A stretch of DNA of 64,000 bases from assembly GCF_000204055.1 (NCBI RefSeq), contig NW_006768835.1, forward strand, positions 182,813-246,812, in the 5' to 3' direction. This document shows, one piece after another, positions 1 through 11,156 of this stretch. Numbering within the stretch: the first letter of the stretch is position 1; each line of letters begins with the position of its first letter. Source of the DNA: Melampsora larici-populina 98AG31. Lineage: Eukaryota > Basidiomycota > Pucciniomycetes > Pucciniales > Melampsoraceae. The notes under the pieces are model-generated. The model did no database searches, had not been told where the DNA came from, and was given only the letters and a program-made list of their open reading frames with translations. The position numbers were made by a program, and so were the translations under genes.

Positions 1-876
1 GAGTGCGCACCTGAAGTACACACGAGTCTTCTCGCCCTTGTGGGTCTTGATCGCTATCCCGTAGCCTTTATGTGTATCTACTGCGTTCTGGTGCATGATC
101 CCCCTTTCTATCGTTGCTAATAGTTGTCCACCTCGTGGTGATTCCTTCATACGAACCGGTTCATCTCCTAATGAAAATCATTCTTATGAAATCAATGATC
201 AAATGTTGTTCACCTCCTAATTATGTGAATTGAACATACCTATTGGGGGCCATCCTTCGTCCCGTTCAGCTTGAAGGTCAATCACGTCGAAATCATCCTC
301 ATCAGGTTCTTGCTGATTGGGTATTGGCATTTGACCAGTTGGTTCACTTGGCGCATGTGCTGATTGGTTGAATAAGGGTATGTTCATACCGTTTGACCAA
401 TTGGTTGAAGTTTTTTCATCGATGGGGGCAAGATGATGAGATACAGTCGAATTGGTGCTTGTGTTGATGATCTGAGTGCTCGAACTAGTGGTAGCAGTCT
501 TCTCTTCGATGGTGGGAGCGAGTTGAGATACAGCTGATTTGATGCTTGTCTCGGGCTTGATGGGATCAATTTTGGAATCGGTTTGAGTAACTGCTTCATC
601 AAAGTCGTCCGTATCATGAAAAGATGAGGGAGGTAACTGAGATCCATAAGCATAAGGATTTGGTGACAGATAGGGAGGACATTGCCAATTGGGAGGGGCA
701 GAGTTATTTTCACTATTGTTGTGACTTGGGTACGGATATGGCGGCCAGTAAGGATACATCACAGGTGGATGTTGGTAGGGTAACGGTGGAGGAAAGAAAG
801 GAGGGTAGCCTGGACGGTTCAACAAGGTTTTTTTTCCAATCGAAGCATTGGTGGGTCCGGTTCCGGGTTGAGACAT
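1..876 (-). CDS. FAR1-type zinc-finger domain protein, 5' part (runs off the window)
   Basis: Two exons are visible on the minus strand. Exon 1 runs from the ATG at 876-874 to 240; a GTATGT donor starts at 239 and a TTAG acceptor ends at 168; exon 2 runs from 167 to beyond base 1. The first ~210 residues are low complexity: a Pro/Tyr-rich block (YPPFFPPPLPYQHPP) followed by a Ser/Thr/Glu-rich linker. The join gives DEGWPPIG and then a segment ending GYGIAIKTHKGEKTRVYFRC, which resembles the start of the FAR1/WRKY-GCM1-type DNA-binding domain of MULE transposases and their domesticated relatives. The frame reads on from exon 1 into exon 2 without a stop. A longer reading from 1068 is open but would put the Pro-rich start 64 residues in, so I chose 876. 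Whether it is a host transcription factor or a transposase relic cannot be told without the rest. Confidence 0.6.
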
Positions 877-3417
877 CGTCACATAAATGAAGATCGAGAT
901 TGGAGGTTTGGATGTTGGAGGGTCGGATGAGTTAAACAGACAAGGCAAGTGAATGAAGGTGAAGGACGGCTGTGAACAGACGTTGGTATGGTCAGCGTTG
1001 AGAAATCGCAGAAGGCGGGAGACAAATGTGAACAGGTAACTTACCATGTTGGGAAAGCCACGGCTCATGCACCTTTAGGACGTTTCTTGTGGTTGTTGTA
1101 AGTCGATTGTATGGTTGTTTTGGAGGGAAGTGTAGTGGTGTCTTGCTCGATTGGGAAGTGGGGTCTTGCTCGATTGGGTGCTTGATGTTGTAGCCCGGGT
1201 TGAGAACACAAATGCCCACTTTGAAGGGCTTGGATGCCCACTCTGGCCCACTCGTGCCCTCTTCTGAGGGTTTGTTGAGCCCGGTTTTCCCCGATCGGGC
1301 ATAAGCTGCTGTATAAGCCCGGGTGTGACGCGGCTGCGGCCAAATTTGGCTGTGGCGGGTCCGGGTTCTCCGAAAAAACAATGATTTCAGCGGGTAAAGC
1401 ACCGAAAAAAGCGGGCTTCGGATATTACTCGACCGGGCGCCGAATAGTGGCGTCCTATTTTTTTACCTCTTGATATTCTTGAATGATTTCCTTTTTGTAT
1501 ACTACCTCAAGAGTATGTAACCAACTATGAATTCTTCTGACTCGCAATTTTTGTTGTTTTTAACTCATGTACATCATTTCATTCTCAGTTTATTTTTTTC
1601 GTACCAATTTTGATTTTTTTCATTTGTCTTCCTATCCAATTAGCAACTCGTTCTGATAATTCAATGTCTCATTCGTACCCGTAAAAAATTGATGGTTCTA
1701 TTCTGATCATCACTACTATATCTCATTGGCCGTGAAGTTCAATCTTTGGCATCACGGAAGGTAAGCAACAAACCCTCACTCAAAAATACCGCAAGTTACT
1801 GGAGTGGTTGTATGATGAATGAATGAAGTGCTTCCTGTTCAGTCATGTATCACTCCCAATAACAAATCAGATTGTCCTTTGCTTGTCTTGGTGATTTTGC
1901 ATATTTCTATACATATCAAGTTAGATATTTGGAGAGAGCTTGAATTTTGAAAAGAAAAGTTTACATTTTCTTCGACCACCATGGAGTGGAATGCTCAGAG
2001 AATACTTTGAGAACTCATTTACGGTCAACCAGACGACATTGACGGATTCCTAATTGACCTTTTCTATGAATCAAACTCGACTATGTTGGCTTTCGGATTT
2101 TAGAAGGTCCTACGAAAAAGTGCCATGCTCGTGAAGTACATACAGCCTCAGGTCATCAATGAGCTTCAATCTGGAAACCCAAGTTGAAGTAGGTTGCATT
2201 GACTCCTTGATCAATCAACCCTTGATCATCCAATTTACCTGCTCAGACAAATGTGAAGGGATTCTTTTCTCAGTTATTTTCTTCTAATACTCATTGTACT
2301 TACTCATACTCATTTGAAGTCTCACTCAAATGCAGTTTATGTAGTCTAAAAGATAGTCACCCAAATGAATTTCTTCATCAGCTTAACCAGTAATTAAATA
2401 CCCCAAAAAGAACTCAAACCTAAACCTTCTTCATCTATTTGGGATCTCTTACAATTCTCTTCATGTGATCACTGGAAATAGATGGGTGATACAAGCGGTA
2501 TGTATGAATGCAATCATCAGAAGTCAATACATTTGATGGTTCCAGTTGAGCCTTGATCTCAGTGTACCCTACAAGAAGAATCTGTCAATCTTGCATCAAA
2601 GGTTTCAAATTCAAGCGGACATTGTAAATCCAGCACAAAACATCACACGTTTGTTTCTTATTGCTTGATTGAGAAAGATATATAGTACTTCATACATAAA
2701 ATCAGATGGATTTTTAATTTGTTTAATCTCTGGACTGGAAGTTTTTTTTTCATCAATTAAATCAAGATTAGAAGAAGAAGAAATGATTTGACTGATGAGA
2801 TCTTGAAGGCTTTGTTGTGAAGGATGTTGATGGTGATAAGAGAAGTTCTCTCATTTCAAGATTAGCTTGAAGAAACAGTGATGGTGAATCCAAGGAGGTG
2901 TCAAATCAACCTGGAAGCATTTCATGCAACAGAATTTCGTCATCAGACCCTTCGATCACCACATCACCAGCAACACATGGACACTTCTTCAAGATTATCT
3001 CAGGTGGATCACCATTTGAAGGTCAATAGAATGTAAACAATATCCAATCAAATCAAATCAGTTTGATCGGGTGATCGAGTCTTATCACTTTAGAATCTTC
3101 ATGAACAAATTGTGAGGAAGGGTTTTGAGCAAGAAAGGAAGTTCAATACACAATCACACTCACTAGCATTGGCAGTCATCAGTATACTTGCTTTCAAGTT
3201 TGAAGTTCAGATTTCATTTGAATTCAACTTACAAAACCAATTCATCACTCCGATTGGGTTATCAAAGAAAAAGTAAGTAACCTCATTCTAAACTTAATGC
3301 TCTCTCATTCATCAGCACTTTCACTAACATTTCTTGGGAACTTCATCAGGACCAGCAGTGTGACCTTTGACGGAGATCAAGCTCAAGTCGATCATCACCA
3401 AGTAACCTTCTCTCAAC
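877..3417. other. Intergenic region, no supported gene
   Basis: About 2.5 kb between the divergently arranged FAR1-type gene and the DUG2-like gene. Bases 1080-1430 are relatively GC-rich with repeated words (gcccact, cttgctcgattggg). The remainder is AT-rich with no ORF that looks coding in any frame. It presumably holds both promoters. Confidence 0.5.
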
Positions 3418-6400
3418 ATGAGCACTTTGACCTTACTTACCACTCTTTCAAGTCAAGATAAGGAATCCGTATTGAGTCTCGTAGCCGATCCAAGTGCTGG
3501 TCATGTCTTTGGCGGTAGTCAACTTGGAGATATTCATGTACGTTCCTACTCTAAAAAACATGTCAAACATCGCATTCGATCTCTTGGCTCATTTCTCTCG
3601 GTGACTCTATTTAGGTCTGGTCACTACATACGTTCTTTCCTATCACTCGTTTGATAGGTCATGAATCTTCGGTTCTCTCTCTTTCAATCTCAGTCGAACG
3701 ATCTCTGCTCTTCTCATCATCCGGGGATAATACGGTCAGAGTTTGGGATTCAACTCGATTTGGTCCTTCACTTTACATCATCAAGCCTCCTATCGATAGC
3801 TGTGGCGATGTCTTGAGTTTAGCTTGGTGCGATCGACTTAACGTACTCTATCTTGGGTGTCAAGATGCGTCTATTCAAGTGAGTTTGCTCTTGATCATCC
3901 ATCATACAGATTTCAACCAATCTCTGATGTTTCTTGATGCGTCTTTCGATTTAGTGGATCACCTTGCCCGTTACCAAGCCTCATAATTCTGTACTTCAGG
4001 AGACTCCAAAATCATGCAACTCACGACCAACGGATATCTCACCACACAGTCCCATCATCTCTCAAACTCAGTCAATCGAAAATACCTTATCAAAATTAAA
4101 TTTATCACCTACCTTACTTTCAGAAGTAGGATCAAATCGACCTGTCACACCCACTGGAAATTTAAATAATTCAACTAGATCAGCACATCATCATAAATTC
4201 TTTGATTCACTTTCTCAAGCTGAATTATTAAAAGCCGCTAGAAGGCGAGATCAAAATCATAATCAACAATCAAGTCATTTTTCAGATGAGAGTCCAACCT
4301 TTGCTAGATTTCCTAAAGCTCAAGCTTCATATGATCTTTCTTCTAGTCAAGGTTCACATTCTAAAACAGATGGAATAGAGGTTTTATTCATTTCAAATTC
4401 AGATTGTGTTACTTATGCTCATTTCGGTTACATTTATTGTCTTCTTCTTATTCACCTCAATCAGCAACCTTATCTGATATCTGGATGTGAGCGTTTTCTT
4501 TCAATAATCTCTCTAGTCCTATCAAACCCAAGAACTCACAGTGTCAATCTGTCCGATGATAATTCTATTTGGAATCCGATCTCGATTTAGCTGGTGATTC
4601 AACCATCAAAGTTTGGTCAATCGATCCTCAATCCGGAGCTCTTAAACCACCAGCCAAAACTCTTACTTCATTTAATCCAGTCACACCCATCACAACACCA
4701 CAACCCAATGTGACGGCTAAAAAAAGTTTGGCAACCGATTTAGGAGCAGTTTTGACAATGACAGTACATGGTTCTACTTTATATTCAGGTTATCAAGATG
4801 GTTTAATTAAAATTTGGGATCTTGATACTTTTACTTGTATTCGAACTCTTTTTCATCGTGGAATCTCTCAACCTACTCTTAATTCTTCTCTTGATAAATC
4901 TTTAGATGATATCCTTACAATGACCGTTTTAGATAATGGTGAAATGTTTTCGGGTTGTGCTGGTGGGATGATGGTGGTATGTATCACCTTCACCTGTTTT
5001 TTTTGTTTTGGATGGTTTTCAATCGTTTGATTACTGAAGGTTTATTGATCCTTTATTTTGTTAGAAATGGGACTCTTCATTTGAACGTGTATTGAAATGG
5101 ACATCTCATCAAGGTAGTGCATTAGCTTCTTGCTTCACCTTTCATAATGGCAAACGACTTCTGCTTACTGGAGGCAGCGATAATTGCATCAAGGTGTGTC
5201 AGCCAAAAAATTCTTAAAAGGCCTTATGAACAATCTAGCTGATCATCATCATCATCATCATCATGGTCGCTCATCTCAAAAGGTCTGGGACGTATATCCA
5301 GAAGAACAAAGTGATTTACAACTATCATTGACCGACTCAGCTGGTGTTTCAACAGCTCGAATCGCTTTCCAAGGTCAGTGAACATCACCATTCATAACGA
5401 GATATCAATCATGATCCTGATTAAGTTTGGGTTCAGGTCGGATGTTGCGTCATTTAAGTCAATTTGTTTCGTATCGGTCTATCAGTAATGATCTACATCG
5501 GGAAGATTGTCGACAAGCTGCACTTTATCTCAAAAAGTCACTCGTTCGTTTAGGGTAAGTGGCTTGATCTGTAGTCCAAGTAGGATTCTTCGAAGTAAGA
5601 TGAAGAAAGAAAGAAAATCTGACTTGCTCGTGACCTTTTTCTCTGCTATCATTATTATGCACGAACGATTACAGTGCGGATGCTAGACTGGTAAATTCCC
5701 AACATATCTAATATCTCAAAAAGAGATGTTGTTTTGTTAGAAGACTTTTTTTATTTGAATATTTTGAAGCAGAAAAAAACAATGTACTCATGCTTCACAA
5801 GATTTATTTCAACAGCTTCCTGGAGATCCGAATCGGAATCCATTAGTTTTAGCCACTTTTACAGGTAAATCATCAGCCCTTTCACCACCAGCTCGACCTA
5901 GGAAAAGGGTTTTGTATTATGGACATTATGATGTAGTTCAATCTGGTGATGTAAATGATTGGAGTTCACCACCATTTGTCATGACCGGTCAGAATGGTTG
6001 GTTGTATGGTCGAGGTGTATCTGATAATAAAGTAAGTTGAATCTTGTTTTTTTTCTTCACCAAATCATTTGGGGGTTTGTTAACGTTGAGGTTTATATAG
6101 GGACCTACTTTAGCTGTTGCTTGTGCGGTATCCACTTTAGTTGATCAGAAATCATTAGATGTGGATGTGGTGATGTTGATTGAAGGTGAGGAAGAAGCTG
6201 GTAGTGCAGGGTTTCAAAAAGCTGTACAGGAAAACAAAGTAAGTAAGATAATTTTAAGGTTTTCACAAGAGAACATATTCATTAACGCGTTTAGAACACA
6301 GGATCTTATTGGTAATATTGACGTGATCTTGGTCAGGTGTGTTACATCTACTTAAACGCGAGACTTGCAAAACACTGATATGAAACTTCGGCGTGATACA

Positions 6401-7749
6401 GTAACTCGTATTGGCTTGGTGATGATGCTCCATGTATGACATTTGGTTTACGAGGTGTAATCCATGCCACTGCCAGAGTGAGTTTGATTCTTTGGTGCTC
6501 AGTAATCTTGACTAGGCTGAGATTGATTTGTTTGTACTTTGTGGGGCAAAAAAAGGTAACAAGTCTTCAACCGGATCTACACTCGGGTATGCAAGGTGGA
6601 ACAGTACATGAACCGGTGCTTGATTTAGTTAGAATCTTGAGTATGTTGGTAGATGATGTTGGAAAGATTCGATTAGATGGATTTTATGAAGGAGTTAGAC
6701 CTATCAGTAGTGAAGAAGATAAAATGTATGATGCTATCATTGAACATCTAAATGGGTCAGTTGTCTTTTATGATCTGTTTTCGAATGTGCTTACAATTGA
6801 TCTTGGATATCAAAGCTGACCATTGATTTACCTGTTATATGTGTTTAGTGATGAAAGTGCGAATTTGTTGAAACATTCACATATTACTGATACCAGAGCA
6901 CATTTATTAGCCAAGTAAGCAACTTCACTCTGACTTCTTATTACTCAAGTACAAAGGCTCATGAGAGTTGATGATTGTTTCTTGATATCAGATGGAGACA
7001 ACCAGCGTTGAGTATACATAAAGTAGATGTCACTGGACCTGCTCATTCGACTGTGATCCCATCTTCAGCTCAAGCAGCTGTTTCGATTCGAATCGTACCA
7101 GATCAATCACTTGAAGAAATCTCAAGTTCGTTTGTTAGTTTTTTAGAAACCGCCTTTGAGAATTTAAACTCAAGGAACAAATTAGAGGTGAGTTGAATTA
7201 ACGTCGAAAAGTTTGAACAATTTGATTAAAGAGTTATGTTTGATGTGTTTGAATAGGTTACCATTAATCATACTGCTGGATGGTGGTTAGGAGATTTATC
7301 AGGACCTTATGTTCAAGCTATTGGTGAAAGTATTTTAGCTGAATGGGGTACTGAACCTTTATGGATTCGGGAAGGTGGATCGATACCTGGAATCCCATTC
7401 TTAGAACAAGAATGTAAGATTTTTTGATTTCTCATTCCTTCTTCAATGACTTATAGATTCATTAAGATTATATGTACTTTTGATTGATTGATGGTTTGAT
7501 TGATGGTTTGGTTTTTAGTTGAAGCAAAAGCCATTCATTTACCTATGGGAGCTGCATCTGATTCGGCTCATTTACCTAATGAAAGAATTAAGATGGTTAA
7601 CTTGGAGGTTTGGAATCTTCACTTTTGTTTAGTCTATTAGGTTCTTAACTAATATGAACTTGGTTTTGTTCTTTTCTGAAACTTTATAGAAAGGAAAGAA
7701 TGTAGTAGCTAGATTTTTATTAGCTATTGCCAAAATTAAAGAAACTTGA
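3418..7749 (+). CDS. DUG2: DUG2-type WD40 + M20 metallopeptidase of the glutathione degradation complex
   Basis: Eighteen exons join in frame: 3418-3537, 3615-3878, 3955-4486, 4591-4976, 5065-5193, 5283-5373, 5437-5554, 5675-5690, 5816-6031, 6101-6238, 6302-6336, 6402-6477, 6556-6755, 6849-6914, 6992-7187, 7257-7413, 7519-7607, 7690-7749 (962 aa; yeast Dug2 is 878). Residues 1 to ~490 carry WD40 repeats (GDIHVWSL, DNTVRVWD, DSTIKVWS, LIKIWDL, DNCIKVWD) with a Ser-rich insert. Residues ~510-962 are a peptidase M20 domain with its metal and catalytic motifs: GHYDVV (~588), GRGVSDNKG (~617), EGEEEAGS (~652), LGDDAPC, DLHSGMQGG and a C-terminal SDSAHLP. In yeast Dug2 pairs with the amidotransferase Dug3 to cleave cytosolic glutathione and Dug1 splits the resulting Cys-Gly. 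WD40 fused to M20 is diagnostic of Dug2 rather than Dug1. No defects seen. Confidence 0.93.
5242..5264. repeat. (CAT)n microsatellite in a DUG2 intron
   Basis: Seven consecutive CAT triplets inside the intron between 5193 and 5283. In one frame it would read as a poly-His run, but splice sites on both sides (GTGTGT at 5194, AAAG ending 5282) and WD40 continuity place it in the intron. Confidence 0.85.
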
Positions 7750-8411
7750 AATGATCATGATGGTGATACATAATTATCATGAATCTGATCCATTCAGGGT
7801 GTTTTGGGTTTTTTTTTTGTTGCTTGTTCATCTAGATTGAAGATGATAGAATTTTTTTTGTTTTTTTCTCTCAAAAGGTTTGATATTTAGGACTCTTTAA
7901 AGGAATTTGGAAAGGAAAAGCCAAAATAAAAAAAATACTAAAAGTCTTGTATATTATTTAAGGTTTTAAAGGTTTACAAAGAAAAAAAAATGAAATTGGT
8001 TGTTTTGTTTGGAAGGATAATTACTTTTTGTATCTAGAGTTCATATACTATTCTTTCTGTTTGGAAACCAAATCAAATCAATCCATCAATCCATCAATCA
8101 AATTTAGAGAAAGGTTTGAATTGTCTTTTTTTTCTTGAATTTTAAAAGGTTTATTAAAGTTTTTTTTTAAAACTTGGTAATGAATTTTGGTTTTTTTTTG
8201 AGTTTTTTAGATTTGAGATTTTGTTACATATGTTTGTGGGAAAAGTTTCAAGGTAATTGTATGTTTTATGGAATTTAATTTGGAAAGAAAAAAATGTAAA
8301 AGGGTTTTTGAGTTGAGCATCAAATTGAATTAGATTTGACTCTCATCACACTAAAATGATTCTTTGGAATTTCAAAAGTATGAGATTCCTTAAAAATATG
8401 GAAATCATTTT
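7750..8411. other. 3' flank of DUG2, AT-rich, no gene
   Basis: T- and A-homopolymer-rich sequence with no ORF of interest. It contains the presumed 3' UTR and polyadenylation region of the DUG2-like gene. Confidence 0.5.
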
Positions 8412-8895
8412 TTGTCTCAAGTATTATTTGATGATAGGATTTCCAGAAAAAAAACTACGGGAATCTCACCTTATGAGATGATATTTAATCAAGTGACAGT
8501 TTTACCTATTGAATTGGAGACTGGAATGTTTTTAGGTATTGATTGGGATGAAATTTACATGGGTGAAGGTTTATTGAAAGCAAGGCTGTAAGAATTATTT
8601 TGCAGAGAAGATATTGTTGATAAGGCTTATAAGAAGAAGATGAAGGCTAGAGTGCAAGGAGTTATTTATTGGAATAAGAAGAATGCACATAGAGGGCAAG
8701 TTATTCAAGAACAGATGGAATGGACCTGTCAGAATTGTTAAGCAAAACATGGGAAGTTCTTATATTTTGGAAGAATTAAATGTGGAATTGTCATGGAGAT
8801 ATGCAGAACATATTAAAATATTTTATCCAAGAGGTATAATAGCAACAGTAGAAGAAGAGGAGGTGGTCAATGAAGATGAAGAGGCACAATTATAA
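8412..8895 (+). pseudogene. Decayed Ty3/gypsy integrase C-terminal fragment
   Basis: The plus-strand translation matches the integrase end of the intact-looking gypsy element at 45077-46072: VLFDDRISRKKTTGISPYE here against VLFSDRISTKRTTGFSPYE there, then LPIELETGMFLGIDW, YWNKKNAHRG, KLFKNRWNGP and SYILEELN. A stop codon interrupts the frame at about 8590 (KARL*ELF). The copy lacks about 22 residues between NAHRG and KLFKNRW, including the LVLVYNKS segment, so it carries a deletion as well. The match stops near the integrase C-terminus. No LTR, protease or RT sequence accompanies it, so this is an isolated relic between two host genes. It is from a related but older family member than the element further right. 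Confidence 0.85.
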
Positions 8896-9301
8896 AATTA
8901 CTCAAGACATATAATAATATTAATTTCAAAGTATAATAAGAATAGGGCAGTTCAAGAAGGGCTTTTACAGCCCATCTTCAAGTTTTACATTTTGTGCTCA
9001 ACCTTGTCTCTTCATATGCATGCATTTTTCTCTGAAACTTGCAAAGAGTCTGAAAAGTATTAGTTTGATATTATGATATCATTTTCAACTAAAAAAGTCC
9101 AAGTCAAAGAAGTTAATACATAGCTGCTTCTACATAAATTACTGAACCCATAAAACCAAAAATTATGGACCAAATCAATGCAAAAGAAATCATGAAGAAG
9201 ACAAACCATTCCTTACTTGTAACAAAGTTGCAAAAAAAACATAAAACATCTCCCATATTGACCCATATTGTAAATTATAAACCTTTTGACTATAATAAGA
9301 T
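8896..9301. other. Short intergenic region, no gene seen
   Basis: AT-rich 0.4 kb between the gypsy relic and the end of the minus-strand REX3-like gene. It presumably includes the 3' UTR of the latter. Confidence 0.4.
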
Positions 9302-11156
9302 TTATAATTCATGTTCAATCTTATATTTAATTAATTCTAAAGCAATGGAAGCATCCTCAAATGAATCATGTCCAATTTCAGGATCTGAATTCTGGACTGT
9401 TTTGTTTAAAAATATAGAAGAAAGTTTTTTGAGTGACATTCTCATTGGTAAACCTAAAAATCACAAGAAAGAGATGTATCAAAATCAGTTCAAAACAACA
9501 AGACTCTTCAAAGAAATGAAAAAAATATGAAAGAATGATCATGTTTGGTTGTTGCATACCTCTAGGATGCGGAAAAAGATCAACCGTATCAATACATCTA
9601 TGATGAACAATTCGAAGAGCCTTTAAATCATTCTCTAATCCATGTCCACAAATCACCGTACCAGAATCAACACCTAAGTTAACTAATTCTACTCTTAATT
9701 CATTCAAATCGAATTTAGCGGTTTCAAGTTCACCTTCCGATTGAATCCCACTAAATCTAGTATTAAGATCAATAATTTTCACCGACTTGGGTAATCTAAC
9801 AAATTCATCTAATAAACTTTCAAATTCGATTCCACCTTCCGATGTTGTTTTAGGAACAATGATGGTGACTCTAGCTATTGACATTCCAGCTGTTGTGTAA
9901 ACTAATTCACAGTCTAGAGCTACTAAAGGTATGGTAGTTTGAGCTCCAATCGGTGGTAATCTCATGAATGCTTCACGTGAGTGTAATATTTCGGGTGTTT
10001 TGTCTAGAAACACATGGCGTCCTTTCGTACATGGTCTATTATCCGCTTCGATTGAATTGCAGCATGAATAGACTTTCTGTTTCACACCTTTATCATTCAC
10101 AAACCAAAATCAAGTTTTGTGAGCTTTCTAGATTGATCCAATTTGTTTGCAAGATAGCTTACCGTCAATTCTTTCAAAGACTTGTTTACCCCAATGAAAT
10201 GAACATTCTTCTTCATCACCAGGTAACCTAACCCTAGAAACCACAAACGATTCATTACATCTTTCACAAGTTTGTTCAGTTCCACTAGCATCAATTTCCA
10301 CATCTTCATCTTCATCTGGTAATTCAATCACATAATCTAATTCGATCATCTTTTCATTGGTTAATAGATATTTTTCAATTCGATTAGGTTCTAACCAAGC
10401 CATTTGTGTACCTAGTTTGAGTTTTTCAAATAAGATTTGACGTTCATCAAATTCACTAAGAGTACCTGTAAAATATAATACTCCTTCTTTTCCTTCTGGT
10501 GCTGGTTTTCGTTTACGTAATCTGGCCACTATATTGATGATCGCATTTCGATAAGTTAATCTTGAGGTAGATTTTAAGCATTCTGCTTCTTGTTTTAATG
10601 CATCTCTATGTGCTGCTCCTAATTGAACACGTTGAGGTAAAGCCGCATATAATGATAAGAAAGCCGCATAAAGTGTATCTAGTAGTTTTTGACGTGCCGC
10701 AATGGCAGTATGAGAGCTAGATGATTTGTTGATTTGGATTCGAGGTGGTGTGAGAGGTGCATCTGGTGGTAATAGAGAAGTCAGAGCATTGGGAGCCGCG
10801 CTAGAACTCTTTGATCGAGATGAATCCGCAGGTGTAGTTGAAGGTGGATGAGATTTCAGACTTTGCGGTGGAGGTTGTGGTTGAGATCGCGGTTGAGCTT
10901 GAGGTTGAGTAACAGGTCTACTGATCACTTGTCTTTGTTTAAGTAAACTTGATTTTAATTGACCTTCACGTTTACTAAGTCGAGGAACTGGAGAAGCAGT
11001 GATAGTGGTCTCGTCAGGGATCGTGATAGGTGTTTGAATCGATTGAAGATGAGTATGTTGATGAGAAAAGATGCACGGTTGACGTAAACAACTTGAATGA
11101 GGTGGACGATGGTCAGGACAAGCAATACCATGCAGAAGACGTAGAGAAGGTAACAT
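9302..11156 (-). CDS. REX3: REX3-type RNA exonuclease (DEDDh family)
   Basis: Three minus-strand exons join in frame: 11156-10163, 10087-9560 and 9453-9302 (557 aa). Introns use GTAAGC...AAAG and GTATGC...TTAG. The N-terminus has a Cys/His cluster (GIACPDHRPPHSSC...CIFSH) typical of REX3-family proteins, then a Pro/Gln/Ser-rich linker. A second Cys cluster follows (CERCNESF, YSCCNS). The C-terminal third is the exonuclease: ALDCELVYTT (Exo I, D-x-E), FSG, GHGLENDLKALR (Exo II Asp) and GHDSFEDA (Exo III His and Asp), the last supplied by the final exon. All DEDDh residues are present. In yeast Rex3 trims the 3' end of RNase MRP RNA and overlaps with Rex1/Rex2 on other small RNAs. The short start ATG at 11156 lies just ahead of the Cys cluster and is a natural start. 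Confidence 0.92.

Noticed and set aside
217..1068. Long reading of the first gene starting at 1068
   Set aside because: The first 64 residues look like upstream UTR/intron translation; the Pro-rich protein starts naturally at 876, and the 3' end of that reading (MFNSHN*) is intron read-through.
992..1402. Overlapping minus-strand ORFs
   Set aside because: Low-complexity translations of a repeated-word, GC-rich stretch in several frames; no conserved motif or splice context.
5184..5381. ORF with a poly-His run
   Set aside because: The His run is a CAT microsatellite inside a DUG2 intron; only the last part of this ORF is exon 6.
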